From Spirochaetales bacterium (GTDB taxonomy: Bacteria; Spirochaetota; Spirochaetia; DSM-2461), in NCBI GenBank assembly GCA_028533045.1, contig JAQQAP010000007.1, positions 124,001 to 188,000 on the forward strand: a stretch of 64,000 bases of DNA, written 5' to 3'. The translations under genes were made by a program, and so were the position numbers. The notes beneath the pieces are model-generated. The model did no database searches, was not told the DNA's origin, and saw only the letters and a program-made list of their open reading frames with translations. How positions within the stretch are numbered: the stretch's first letter is position 1; each line of letters opens with the position of its first letter. Shown one piece after another: positions 51,104 to 60,461 of this stretch.

Positions 51104-52261
51104 ATGAAAAACAATATTCACAGAGTCGACCTCATTTTTCATGATTTGGACATTGAAAAATCCTTAGAAAAGATACAAAACACAACAGCGGAAACAATCT
51201 TGGAAGAGTTAAAGCTCTCCGGCTTGCGAGGCAGAGGAGGAGCAGGCTTCCCTACCGGTTTAAAATGGGAGAGCGTGGCCCACAGGAATAGTAGGGAAAA
51301 ATATGTCATTTGCAACGCCGACGAAGGAGAACCGGGTACCTTCAAAGACAGGGAAATTCTCCAGAAAAAAGCGGAAAAAGTCTTTTTGGGAATGGCTGTC
51401 TGTTCCCATACCATCAAGGCCACAAAAGGATATATCTATTTAAGAGCGGAATACGGCTATCTTCTCCCCCAACTGAATCAACAAATTCACCGCTTCAATG
51501 GGGAACTCGAATCCCTGGACTTCCCCTTTAATATCGAACTGAGACTGGGAAGCGGCGCCTATGTTTGCGGGGAAGAAACCAGCCTGATTGAATCGCTGGA
51601 AGGTAAGCGGGGTGAAGCTCGGAACAAACCGCCTTTTCCCGTAGAATCGGGATTTCTGGGAAAACCTACCATCGTAAACAATGTGGAGACTCTGGTTTAT
51701 ACCGCCCATATCGCCCTGGACGGAGGAGAATTCTTTAGGGATATGGGAACGGATCTTTCCACGGGAGCCAAAGTATTTTGTGTGTCCGGCGATACGGAGA
51801 AACCTGGCATATACGAATTGGAGCTGGGCATGACACTGGCTGATTTTAATGACCAGTACGGTTGTGAGGATATCAAGGCAGTTCAGGTCGGTGGTGTTGC
51901 CGGTTACTGCGTCCCAAGAAAAAATTTCAAAAATACGATTATTGGATATGAAGGAATACCCACCGGCGGCTCCATGATGCTTTTTAACTCTTCCCGTTCC
52001 ATGTACCGCATATTGCATAATTACCTGGAATTTTTTCTGGAAGAGTCTTGCGGCCAGTGTACTCCTTGCCGTATAGGGTGCCAGCAACTCCTTAAAGGCA
52101 TTGAGATGATAAAGAAAGGGCAAAAACCGGCGGCTTATTTAGATGAACTTCAGGAACTGGCGGAAACAATGCAATTAACTTCCAAGTGCGGTTTGGGCCA
52201 GTCCGTCGTACATCCCTTTAATTCCATCACAACCCATTTCAGAGAAGAGATCTGTTATTAA
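51104..52261 (+). CDS. hydB: HydB/NuoF-like flavin subunit of [FeFe]-hydrogenase, short form
   Basis: Binds FMN and NAD(H) and passes electrons between NADH and the iron-sulphur chain. NADH/FMN-site motifs GLRGRGGAGFPTGLKWE, CNADEGEPGTFKDREI, YLRAEYGYLL and GSGAYVCGEETSLIESLEG are all intact. The 4Fe-4S (N3-type) ligands are Cys316/319/322 in CGQCTPCRIGC and Cys362. At 385 residues it has only the NuoF core. Typical bifurcating HydB proteins (about 600 residues) carry an extra N-terminal 2Fe-2S domain and a C-terminal double ferredoxin, both absent here. GGAGG precedes the ATG. Confidence 0.92.
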   Translation: MKNNIHRVDLIFHDLDIEKSLEKIQNTTAETILEELKLSGLRGRGGAGFPTGLKWESVAHRNSREKYVICNADEGEPGTFKDREILQKKAEKVFLGMAVCSHTIKATKGYIYLRAEYGYLLPQLNQQIHRFNGELESLDFPFNIELRLGSGAYVCGEETSLIESLEGKRGEARNKPPFPVESGFLGKPTIVNNVETLVYTAHIALDGGEFFRDMGTDLSTGAKVFCVSGDTEKPGIYELELGMTLADFNDQYGCEDIKAVQVGGVAGYCVPRKNFKNTIIGYEGIPTGGSMMLFNSSRSMYRILHNYLEFFLEESCGQCTPCRIGCQQLLKGIEMIKKGQKPAAYLDELQELAETMQLTSKCGLGQSVVHPFNSITTHFREEICY

Positions 52262-52273
52262 GGGAGGATTCCT

Positions 52274-54061
52274 ATGATAGTAAATGTAACAATTGATTCT
52301 CAAATAATCCCGTGTAATGATGATCAAACAATACTGACGGCGGCCCAATCTCACGGCATAAAAATTCCCACCCTCTGTTTTCATGAAGATCTGGGGATTG
52401 CCGGGAATTGCCGACTTTGCCTTGTGGAAATTGAGGGGGAAAAGCGCCTTCAACCCTCCTGTGCTCTAAAGGTTAAAGAGGGAATGATAATACACACCAA
52501 CACGGATAGGATTCGAAAAACCAGAAGACAGCTTCTTTCCCTGCTCCTTTCGGAACATAACGGCGACTGTTTACATTGCGACCGCAGCGGCCATTGCGAA
52601 CTTCAAAGCCTTGCAACCCAGAACGGTTTGGAGGAAGAACTCTACCCTCCCCTAAAAAAAGACTACCGAGAGGATATTTCCTCCCCTTCTATCAAGAAAG
52701 ACGACAGCAAATGCATACGCTGCCAAAGATGTGTGCGCACCTGTCATATCATTCAGGACGTAAATGCTTTGGCTGTGACCCATAGGGGGGCAGACTTAAA
52801 AATATCTACCTTCCTGGATAAACCCCTTCATAATGTTATTTGTACCAACTGCGGACAGTGCGTTAACCGCTGTCCTACTGGCGCCTTAACGGAACAAAGC
52901 GCCGTGGAAGATGTCTGGCATGTTCTTTCCCGTCCCGAACTGCATGTGGTTGTTCAAACAGCCCCGGCCGTTAGGATCGCACTGGGTGAGCAACTGGGAT
53001 ATTCCCAGGGTGGACGGGTTACAGGGAAAATGGTTTCTGCCCTTAGAAGATTGGGGTTTGATAAAGTATTTGATACAAACTTTACTGCCGACATGACAAT
53101 TATGGAAGAAGGTACGGAACTGCTGAATAGGCTTAAATCAGCCTTTACCGATAATCATAACCTTATAGACGCTAAGCCTCTGCCTCAATTTTCTTCGTGT
53201 TCACCGGGATGGATTAAATACCTAGAGCACCAGTACCCCGGCTTTCTCGGCCATCTCTCTACCTGTAAATCCCCCCAGCAGATGTTTGGAACTCTGGCAA
53301 AAACCTACTATGCCGATCGTGCCGGGATAGACCCCTCTCTTATTCGGGTCGTTTCCATTATGCCCTGTACGGCAAAAAAATTCGAAGCCCAACGACCGGA
53401 AATGTGCGACAGCGGTTATCGTGATGTAGATTTTGTTCTTACCACAAGGGAACTGGGGAAAATGCTGGACCAGGGGGGAATTGATTTTTCTACCCTGGAA
53501 CAAAGCAGTTGTGACAGCCTGCTGGGAACCCATTCGGGAGCGGCCGTAATATTCGGAGCCACCGGGGGCGTCATGGAGGCAGCCCTGCGAACGGTCTATG
53601 AAATTGTTACGGGTAGAGAAGTCCCCTATCCCCGCCTGGATATAACTCCTGTTCGTGGTATGGAAGGCGTCAAAGAAGCGGAAATCCTTATAGAGAATCC
53701 CCTCCCCGACTGGTCCTTTCTTGAAGGTATTACCCTAAAAGTGGCCGTATCCCACGGTCTCTCCCACGCACGAAAATTACTCGATAAGATTCAGAAGGGA
53801 GAAAAGGATTATCACTTTGTCGAATTCATGGCATGCCCGGGCGGATGCCTGGGAGGCGGCGGACAACCGATTCCCACAACACCGGAAATCCGCCTTAAAC
53901 GAATGGAGGGTATTTATGATGAGGACCGAAGCATGGCAATCCGAAAATCCCATGAAAATCCCGAAGTTCACAGGATCTATCAGGATTTTCTGGGTGAGCC
54001 CTGCAGTCCCATCTCCCATAAACTCCTCCATACCGAATATACCGCCCGGGAGCTCTATTGA
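52274..54061 (+). CDS. hydA: [FeFe]-hydrogenase catalytic subunit HydA
   Basis: H-cluster subunit (595 residues). The N-terminus has a 2Fe-2S domain (IPTLCFHED; GNCRLCLVEIEG), a His/Cys-ligated 4Fe-4S (HCDRSGHCELQ) and two 4Fe-4S motifs (CIRCQRCVRTCHI; CTNCGQCVNRCPT). The catalytic part has the L1 motif SSCSPGW (Cys309, Ser310), L2 MPCTAKKFE (Cys365) and L3 FMACPGGCLGGGGQP (Cys521, Cys525). L1 differs from the textbook TSCCPGW: the second Cys, an H-cluster ligand in C. pasteurianum CpI, aligns with Ser. With HydB and HydC it should couple H2 to NADH and ferredoxin in the cytosol. No hydE, hydF or hydG maturases are in the window. Confidence 0.95.
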   Translation: MIVNVTIDSQIIPCNDDQTILTAAQSHGIKIPTLCFHEDLGIAGNCRLCLVEIEGEKRLQPSCALKVKEGMIIHTNTDRIRKTRRQLLSLLLSEHNGDCLHCDRSGHCELQSLATQNGLEEELYPPLKKDYREDISSPSIKKDDSKCIRCQRCVRTCHIIQDVNALAVTHRGADLKISTFLDKPLHNVICTNCGQCVNRCPTGALTEQSAVEDVWHVLSRPELHVVVQTAPAVRIALGEQLGYSQGGRVTGKMVSALRRLGFDKVFDTNFTADMTIMEEGTELLNRLKSAFTDNHNLIDAKPLPQFSSCSPGWIKYLEHQYPGFLGHLSTCKSPQQMFGTLAKTYYADRAGIDPSLIRVVSIMPCTAKKFEAQRPEMCDSGYRDVDFVLTTRELGKMLDQGGIDFSTLEQSSCDSLLGTHSGAAVIFGATGGVMEAALRTVYEIVTGREVPYPRLDITPVRGMEGVKEAEILIENPLPDWSFLEGITLKVAVSHGLSHARKLLDKIQKGEKDYHFVEFMACPGGCLGGGGQPIPTTPEIRLKRMEGIYDEDRSMAIRKSHENPEVHRIYQDFLGEPCSPISHKLLHTEYTARELY

Positions 54062-57000
54062 TTATTCGATTGAATGAATTCCCAGGTTATCCCAGTAGTC
54101 CTGATCGTAGACAATCCATTCCGAATCGTCTTCGCTTGTACCGGCAGAGCTCTCCCAATCTCCTTCGTTTCCGGAAGTCACAGTAGACTTTCTTACCAAG
54201 GTATGCTCCTTGGTTCCTTCCTCTGTACCGGCAACAGTCCAGCCTGAACCGGGATCTTCCCCCAGAATACCAATCTGGTCTACCACAGTACCATCACCAT
54301 CGACCAGTTGAAGACAATCGTCACCGTTATACCAGGTCGCTCCGGTCAATGCCGTATCACCCTGCTCAAGGATAGTGTCGTCTGCAGAAGAGTTGGCAAC
54401 AATGTACATTTCCCCGGGTGCCAATTCTGTTACAGAAGTCGCATCGCCCAGACTGTAGGTACCGGACGCATCGGTGTAGCCGTTGTTATAGCGGTAGATC
54501 GTGTAATCGGCCAGGGATACCGTTTCCGATGAACCGTTATAAATTTCCAGATACTTGTTGTTGGAAGACCCTTCGCTGTACTCGGAGAAGAAGAGAGAAC
54601 CTACAGAAGACGTCTCGTCTTTTTCGCCACAGGTGAGTACGGCATTAACCGGATCATGGTCGGTACAGCGGCTATCCGAATCGAATTCAGAATATCGATG
54701 GACAATATCTACCTGGGCGCCTTCCAGCATGGCAGAAGAAACATAGATGTGATCCAGCTGCTGGCTATTACCATTATAGATGTAGCTATACTGCTCATTC
54801 TCTTCCAGAAGAGATGTCGTCAGACTTGTCAGCCCTGCCTCTTCCAGAATTTCCATAGAAGAAGAGAACTGAAAATCATTCATATCGCCGGCCACAATGA
54901 TATTGGCTTCGCTGTCGACAGCGAGTATTTCCGTAACCATTTCGCTTACGGCCTGGGCCTGAACTTCCCTTTCATCCTCACTGGAGAACTGGGGAGGCTG
55001 AATTTCTCCAAAGAGATAGTTGTCACCGCTCTTGGAGCAAAAGTGATTGTTAATAACAAAGATCGTTTCTCCTCCAAAGCTAAACTGAACGAGAACAGAC
55101 TTTCGGCTATCCGCAAAAGAATCAACACTAAATCGGCCCGGATTAAGGGTCAAGCTGACTTCTTCCTCTTCCACCACGACTTCCGTTTCATCCGTTGCCC
55201 CGGCGTCTCCTACTGCGGTAAAATCCACCGTAGCACTGTTGTACAAAAATCCTACTCGGATATTGGCTCCAGTCCACCCACCATCGGAATTATCTTCCGG
55301 TTCAACGTCAATATATTCATAGGAAGGTCCATTAAGAGCTTCAACCGCAGCAATTAACATAGCGGCATTGTTTTCTGCCGTTACCGTACCGTCATCGTCG
55401 GAATAGCTGTCATCGGTCATTTCCTGAAGACAAATTATATCGGGGCTGTTCAGTCCGCTTACAATAGTTTCGGCAATATCTTCCACCTTGGCTTCGATTT
55501 CATCGTCGCTCATATCTTCATCGTCCCGGGGAAAGTTCTCAATATTGAAGGTAGCGAAGTTTAGTTCATCCTCTTGAGCGGATAAGCCGGAGGTTTCCCT
55601 AGCCACCGTATTTGACTCAATATCCGGTAGAGATGTGGGTAAAACAAGGAATTTCCCGTAGCTGTAACCAATTACCCCCTGAACGGATTCGGCAAAGGAA
55701 TCTCCCAGATTAGCCTCCATGGAGTCGAGGCCCAGTGTGTAAGCATCCGTATCAATATGGATTCTCTGGGGGTTAAAATAATCTTCATAAATGACCAGCC
55801 CGCCCCGTCCTGTCATATTATCATAACTGACGCCTTCGGGGATAACGGGGATTTCACCGTACTTGGTTCCGCCGATGGCTACGGGATTATCAATTTCCAC
55901 CAGCATGGATTCTCTGGCTTCGTACCAGTCAATGGCATCCTCTTCCGGGTCGAATTCCCCGTCATAAACCGTACCTTCTCCGTCACCGTCGGGGTCACCG
56001 TCATTACAGATATACTCGCTGGGAGGCAGGATTCCCTCGCTGCCAATCAGGACCGCATCGGGAAGGGTGTAACTGGAAGTTAAAAGGGTTACGGTAACAT
56101 CGGAGAGTTCGGTCAACTTCAAGCTATCGGTATATCCATATTCCTGAACTTCCCCGCTTACGGAAACCAGATTACCGATTTCGTAGGAGTGGTATTTATC
56201 GTAAACATAAATGCCTTCACTGGTATCGTCATCATCGTCGGCATAGAGGCTTTGCATCCAGAATCCGTAGCTTTCTGTAGCCGTGATAACTCCCAATACC
56301 TTTTCTACCGTTTCATCTTCATAGGGGCTCACATGTCCGGCCCCCTGAATCTCGGGGATATCCATGTACAGTTCCACCTCTTCGGAGATGGTTACGCTTT
56401 GATTCGTAGATCCGGCCCGGCTGCCATCGTAGCTAAAAGCCGCTACATCGATTCGATAGGAGCCGTCATCGTCGGTGGCGAAAACATAACTGTCGCCGGT
56501 AGAAGCCGAAACACCGTCTACATACCAGACATAGACCACTCCATCCAGCTCTTCATCAAGGGAAGCACTAAGGATAATCGGCTCTCCCACTCCCGCCACA
56601 TCTGTGTCATAGCTAATGAAAGGATTAAGAGGATCATCAAGATCGGCATCAATGTTTACATCTATTGTTCCGCCGTCCACTTTAAGGTCGGTAAAATCAA
56701 AGGAAGCGCTTGTCGTTTCATCACTTATGATTCTAACAATTTCCATGACACCGGTACAAAGATAGTCATCGTCATAGAGACAGAAAGAGAGGGAGTAGTA
56801 GCCGTTCTCCAGGCTGCTGCAAAAAGTTGCGATTCCGCTTTCTTCATCAATTGTCACGTCCAGTACGGTTTCTGTTCCTTCGCTGTCTGTAAGAAGGGCG
56901 GATAGAACGGGAGTTTCCACGTCTTCCCCGTTCCAGTCGGCCTCAAGGGAAAGAACCCCTTCTCCGGCAATTTCACTAATAACAAGGGTTACTTCTGTGG

Positions 57001-57346
57001 TTTCGCCGCTATGGACTTCACAGCTTTCTGAAGCCTCTCCGATAAGATCCCCTTCACTGTTGTAAGCATTAGCGGAAATGGTCCAGGTGCCGTATCTTAA
57101 ATCTTCAAAGGACGCCTCGCTTTCCGATTCGTCCAGTTCGCTTTCCAGATACTCCCCGTTAGGACCTTCAAGAATAAGAATGTAAGAGTCTGGCACCATC
57201 GAGATCTCCGGTTCCAGAGTCTTACTTACTTCTTCACTCAATGAAAGGGAAATAGACCCGCTCTCACTGGCATCCGATTCGGATACTCCCTCGCAAGAGG
57301 CAAACATTAATACTGCCATAAGTAGCATACCCAAGTACTTTTTCAT
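54062..57346 (-). CDS. ExeM/NucH-type secreted nuclease lipoprotein with lamin-tail domain
   Basis: Exported lipoprotein (1094 residues; lipobox MFASCEG). The strongly acidic N-terminal 300 residues form beta-sandwich-like repeats rich in Glu, Asp and Ser. An OB-fold-like region follows (KVLGVITATESYGFWMQSL; NLVSVSGEVQEYGYTD), then an endonuclease/exonuclease/phosphatase domain: FATFNIENF, IICLQEMTD, VINNHFCSKSG, IVAGDMNDFQ, LDHIYVS, CTDHDPVNAV. The C-terminal domain has SEYSEGSSNNKYLEIYNGSS, a lamin-tail-like fold. It probably degrades extracellular DNA for nutrients. I use the ATG at 57346 (GGAGGA upstream). A palindrome GGACAATTGTCC lies in its leader. Confidence 0.85.
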   Translation of the reverse strand: MKKYLGMLLMAVLMFASCEGVSESDASESGSISLSLSEEVSKTLEPEISMVPDSYILILEGPNGEYLESELDESESEASFEDLRYGTWTISANAYNSEGDLIGEASESCEVHSGETTEVTLVISEIAGEGVLSLEADWNGEDVETPVLSALLTDSEGTETVLDVTIDEESGIATFCSSLENGYYSLSFCLYDDDYLCTGVMEIVRIISDETTSASFDFTDLKVDGGTIDVNIDADLDDPLNPFISYDTDVAGVGEPIILSASLDEELDGVVYVWYVDGVSASTGDSYVFATDDDGSYRIDVAAFSYDGSRAGSTNQSVTISEEVELYMDIPEIQGAGHVSPYEDETVEKVLGVITATESYGFWMQSLYADDDDDTSEGIYVYDKYHSYEIGNLVSVSGEVQEYGYTDSLKLTELSDVTVTLLTSSYTLPDAVLIGSEGILPPSEYICNDGDPDGDGEGTVYDGEFDPEEDAIDWYEARESMLVEIDNPVAIGGTKYGEIPVIPEGVSYDNMTGRGGLVIYEDYFNPQRIHIDTDAYTLGLDSMEANLGDSFAESVQGVIGYSYGKFLVLPTSLPDIESNTVARETSGLSAQEDELNFATFNIENFPRDDEDMSDDEIEAKVEDIAETIVSGLNSPDIICLQEMTDDSYSDDDGTVTAENNAAMLIAAVEALNGPSYEYIDVEPEDNSDGGWTGANIRVGFLYNSATVDFTAVGDAGATDETEVVVEEEEVSLTLNPGRFSVDSFADSRKSVLVQFSFGGETIFVINNHFCSKSGDNYLFGEIQPPQFSSEDEREVQAQAVSEMVTEILAVDSEANIIVAGDMNDFQFSSSMEILEEAGLTSLTTSLLEENEQYSYIYNGNSQQLDHIYVSSAMLEGAQVDIVHRYSEFDSDSRCTDHDPVNAVLTCGEKDETSSVGSLFFSEYSEGSSNNKYLEIYNGSSETVSLADYTIYRYNNGYTDASGTYSLGDATSVTELAPGEMYIVANSSADDTILEQGDTALTGATWYNGDDCLQLVDGDGTVVDQIGILGEDPGSGWTVAGTEEGTKEHTLVRKSTVTSGNEGDWESSAGTSEDDSEWIVYDQDYWDNLGIHSIE

Positions 57347-57366
57347 CTGTTCCTCCAATTTTTTAA

Positions 57367-57378
57367 GGACAATTGTCC
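57367..57378. promoter_or_regulatory. Perfect 12-nt palindrome in the ExeM leader
   Basis: GGACAATTGTCC, 20 nt upstream of the start codon at 57346; candidate operator. Confidence 0.35.
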
Positions 57379-57457
57379 CATAAAAAAGAATAGCATTGGG
57401 TCGTTAACTAATCTAGGAGGATCTGTTTAATTTGTGTCAGTTTTGTGACCTCATCTT

Positions 57458-58597
57458 TCACGAAGCTAAACGGCGCTTAAGAAACCAGCAGGGTATTAAT
57501 CCGCCCAGAGGAATTAAACCGTAAATAAAGTAGAGCATTCTAAAGCCGCTTTGTTCTACAATGTAGCCGCCCATGGTACTGCCTAAAAATCCCCCCATTC
57601 CCATACCCAGAGAAATATAAATGGCCATGGCTATACCCCGGTTGGCCGGTTTGGTTTTTTCCTGAATAAAAGCAATTATAACCGCATGCATAAGACCGAA
57701 TGAGAGGCAATGAAGGACCTGCCCGGCCAGAACCAGACCAAAGTTGGGAGCAAAGGCGTTTAGCATCATTCGGGCCGTTGTTCCCAATAAGGCTATGGTA
57801 AAGAGACGGGGATAACCGTAACGGGGGATAAACCGAATGGCATATATGATTACAGGAATTTCCGCAAAGGCGGAAAGGGCGCTCACCGCTCCTATTTGCT
57901 GGATATTCCATGTTTCCTGAATGAAAAGAAAGAAAAACGAGTAGTAGGCGGACATGGAAAGGCGATTAAAGAAAACCGTGGCGATTCCCAGCCAGAAAAT
58001 CAGGGAGAGAGATCCTTCCCTTTTACTGTGGGCTTCCGGAGTATATTCAGCCTTGGGCAAAAAGAACAGTGTAGAAATATGGAAAAGCACCATGGTTACA
58101 AACCAGAACAAAATGGACTGGGGAGACGTGGCGTCAATTAACTTAAAAACAGATAAAAAGAAGGCCACCCCCACATAACTCAGACTTCCCACAACCCTTA
58201 CCTTTCCGTAATTCTTCTGAAAATCGGGCAGGCCATGGGAGGCTAAGGTTTCGGTAAGGGGAATCCCGTTTTTGAAAAAGAACCCCAGGAAAAAAATGGA
58301 ACCCAGGGACAAGATAAAAGGGAGGTCCAATAGAAGAGACGAATGAAAAATAATGGCCAGTATTTCACAGGTAAAAAGTAGGATTTTAAATTTGCCCGTC
58401 CTGTCTCCTGCGGCGCCAATTATCATAGGGCCGAAAATCCCGGCTATCTCAAAACTCCCCAGCATTAAACCGATTTGGGAAGGAGAAAAATCCAGCCCAC
58501 GCAAAAAAAGCTGTAGAAAGGGAGAAATTACGGCGAAGGATCCAAAAAGCCCCAGATAGATAAAGCCAAATAGAGCCACTTTTCTGTTGTCATTCAT
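57458..58597 (-). CDS. MFS transporter (LacY/3-phenylpropionate-permease-like)
   Basis: Twelve-helix inner-membrane transporter (379 residues). FIYLGLFGSFAVISPFLQLF and SQIGLMLGSFEIAGIFGPMI near the N-terminus, GDRTGKFK in the first cytoplasmic loop, and LHCLSFGLMHAVIIAFIQE are typical of the MFS_1_like/PPP group. Substrate unknown: phenylpropionoid, nucleoside or sugar are known in relatives. Monocistronic; divergent from the gene at 58672. Confidence 0.85.
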   Translation of the reverse strand: MNDNRKVALFGFIYLGLFGSFAVISPFLQLFLRGLDFSPSQIGLMLGSFEIAGIFGPMIIGAAGDRTGKFKILLFTCEILAIIFHSSLLLDLPFILSLGSIFFLGFFFKNGIPLTETLASHGLPDFQKNYGKVRVVGSLSYVGVAFFLSVFKLIDATSPQSILFWFVTMVLFHISTLFFLPKAEYTPEAHSKREGSLSLIFWLGIATVFFNRLSMSAYYSFFFLFIQETWNIQQIGAVSALSAFAEIPVIIYAIRFIPRYGYPRLFTIALLGTTARMMLNAFAPNFGLVLAGQVLHCLSFGLMHAVIIAFIQEKTKPANRGIAMAIYISLGMGMGGFLGSTMGGYIVEQSGFRMLYFIYGLIPLGGLIPCWFLKRRLAS

Positions 58598-58671
58598 AAC
58601 ATCATACTATAAGGGAGGGAGAGAAAAAATGCTTCACTTTCGGCTGATAATTTATTAATTTATCTAAGGTT

Positions 58672-59334
58672 ATGACAAAATACGGCAAGAGAGAAGACTA
58701 TTTTTACGACGGAACCCATTATATTAGCAAAGGGGCTTTTTATAAAAACCGGTCTTTTCTCATCTACCCAACTTGGGAAGAAATTAATCGAAACATCCTA
58801 ATTCCCGGTGATAGGTGGCATCCTTTTTGTCCCGCTTCTCAGGCCCCGGAAGATCTTACCCTTATTTGGGAAAACGATCTCATTGCAAAAAAAACGATAA
58901 CCTACCCCGAATCAGCTTTGGATCAGTATCATGTACTGCTGGCTAAGGAACTGTATAACCGGATCTCTTCAAAAACTACCGTTATGGATTTAAAATCTTT
59001 CTATAGAAAAAATGATTTCCAGGTTGGTGAAGCTCTCTGTATCACCGTATTGGACTACACTATGGGAATCTATCGGATTGAGGCCGCCCCCAAACAGGAA
59101 TATGGGGACAATGAAGCTGACTTATGGCTTAGCCGGATGGAATCTGCCATGGGTCGTGTTATATCTCTCTATGGGGATAGACTGATTCTTCCTCTCCAGT
59201 TTGACTGGGCCTATTTTATGGGCGGGCAGAAACTCATGAGCAGACCGGCAGCCAATATTAGACATTTTTTACAAAGAACCACCCGTTTTTCCCTCACCCA
59301 GGATGAGGGTATCTACTTTCTCACGAAAAAATGA
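58672..59334 (+). CDS. Conserved-looking protein of unknown function
   Basis: Soluble protein of 220 residues, not recognised. Distinct stretches are [58 protein letters not shown] and [20 protein letters not shown]. No membrane helix, signal peptide or catalytic motif is evident. AAGG is very close to the ATG. It is followed after 12 nt by threonine aldolase, but that gene seems to have its own promoter. Confidence 0.55.
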   Translation: MTKYGKREDYFYDGTHYISKGAFYKNRSFLIYPTWEEINRNILIPGDRWHPFCPASQAPEDLTLIWENDLIAKKTITYPESALDQYHVLLAKELYNRISSKTTVMDLKSFYRKNDFQVGEALCITVLDYTMGIYRIEAAPKQEYGDNEADLWLSRMESAMGRVISLYGDRLILPLQFDWAYFMGGQKLMSRPAANIRHFLQRTTRFSLTQDEGIYFLTKK

Positions 59335-59346
59335 TACTCTTTCCTT

Positions 59347-60408
59347 ATGGAAAGACTGATAGATTTACGTTCCGACACAATAACGAAACCTTCCCGAGAG
59401 ATGCGGGAAGCCATGATCAATACTCCCGTGGGTGATGATGTCCTGGGAGAAGATCCCACTATCAATAAACTGGAAGCTCTTGCCGCAGAAATAACCGGTA
59501 AAGAAGCCGCCCTCTTTGTACCCAGCGGCACTTTCGCCAATCAGCTTGCCATACTCACCCACATAGGTCCTGGAGGCGAAGTTTATCTGGATGATAATTC
59601 CCACGTTATCCAGCACGAATGCGGAGCAGCCTCCCTCTTAAGCGGTGCGTTCTTACGAACCATTACGCCCCAATCAAACTGTCTGACCTGGGAGGAAATT
59701 GAGCCAAAAATCCGCAAGGTGACAGATATTCATTTTCCCGTTCCTTCACTTATTGAGATAGAAAATCCCCTTTCCAACGGTTCGATTATCCCCCTCGCTG
59801 AGATGGAGAAAATTAAAGCCGGGGCGGCTAAATATAATATCCCCGTTCACTTGGACGGAGCGCGAATTTTTAATGCCGCCCTGGCCTTGAATACGACAGT
59901 AAAGAAGATGGCATCCTATACAGACAGCCTTATGTTTTGTCTTTCCAAAGGTCTCACGGCTCCCGTAGGATCCCTTCTTTGCGGAACTAAGGATTTTATT
60001 AGAAAGGCTCGCAGAAACAGAAAGCTCATGGGAGGCGGAATGAGACAGGCGGGAATTCTGGGTGCTGCGGGAATTTTTGCCCTAGAAAATATGGTTGATC
60101 GATTGGAAGAGGACCATAATAACGCCCGGATCTTGGGAGAAGCCCTGAATGGCTATGACGGTTTTCATGTCGCCCTGGATCAAATCAGTATAAATATGGT
60201 TTTTATGCAGATTGATAATTTGGATGACAGAGAAAAGGAGTTGGCCTTCCTGGAGATTCTTAAGTCCTACAAAATCCTAACCTATCCGCCGGAAGAAGGC
60301 TGGTTCCGATTTGTTACCAATAACGAAGTAAGCAATGAGGACATTAACTATTTTCTAAAAAGTCTGCCCCTCATACATGAAGATTATAAAAGGCTGATAG
60401 AAAGTTAA
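59347..60408 (+). CDS. Low-specificity L-threonine aldolase
   Basis: PLP enzyme (353 residues) that cleaves threonine (or allo-threonine) to glycine and acetaldehyde. [65 protein letters not shown] (PLP-contact Asp and Arg) and the PLP Lys201 in [15 protein letters not shown] are all canonical. No ribosome site is visible. An extended -10 (TGATACTCT, ending 59340) lies 6 nt before the ATG, so translation may be leaderless. Confidence 0.95.
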   Translation: MERLIDLRSDTITKPSREMREAMINTPVGDDVLGEDPTINKLEALAAEITGKEAALFVPSGTFANQLAILTHIGPGGEVYLDDNSHVIQHECGAASLLSGAFLRTITPQSNCLTWEEIEPKIRKVTDIHFPVPSLIEIENPLSNGSIIPLAEMEKIKAGAAKYNIPVHLDGARIFNAALALNTTVKKMASYTDSLMFCLSKGLTAPVGSLLCGTKDFIRKARRNRKLMGGGMRQAGILGAAGIFALENMVDRLEEDHNNARILGEALNGYDGFHVALDQISINMVFMQIDNLDDREKELAFLEILKSYKILTYPPEEGWFRFVTNNEVSNEDINYFLKSLPLIHEDYKRLIES

Positions 60409-60422
60409 ATTTCTCTTGCTTA

Positions 60423-60452
60423 CTGACAAAAGCCTAACAAATTGACTATAAT
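60423..60452 (+). promoter_or_regulatory. Promoter of the metallophosphoesterase gene
   Basis: CTGACA (60423-60428), 18 nt, TATAAT (60447-60452). The -10 ends 9 nt before the ATG at 60462, without a ribosome site. Confidence 0.65.
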
Positions 60453-60461
60453 TTACTAACA

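Noticed and set aside
54656..56905. Plus-strand frames of 233 and 238 codons
   Set aside because: Antisense to the ExeM nuclease; long only because of the Glu/Asp/Ser-rich codon composition of that gene.
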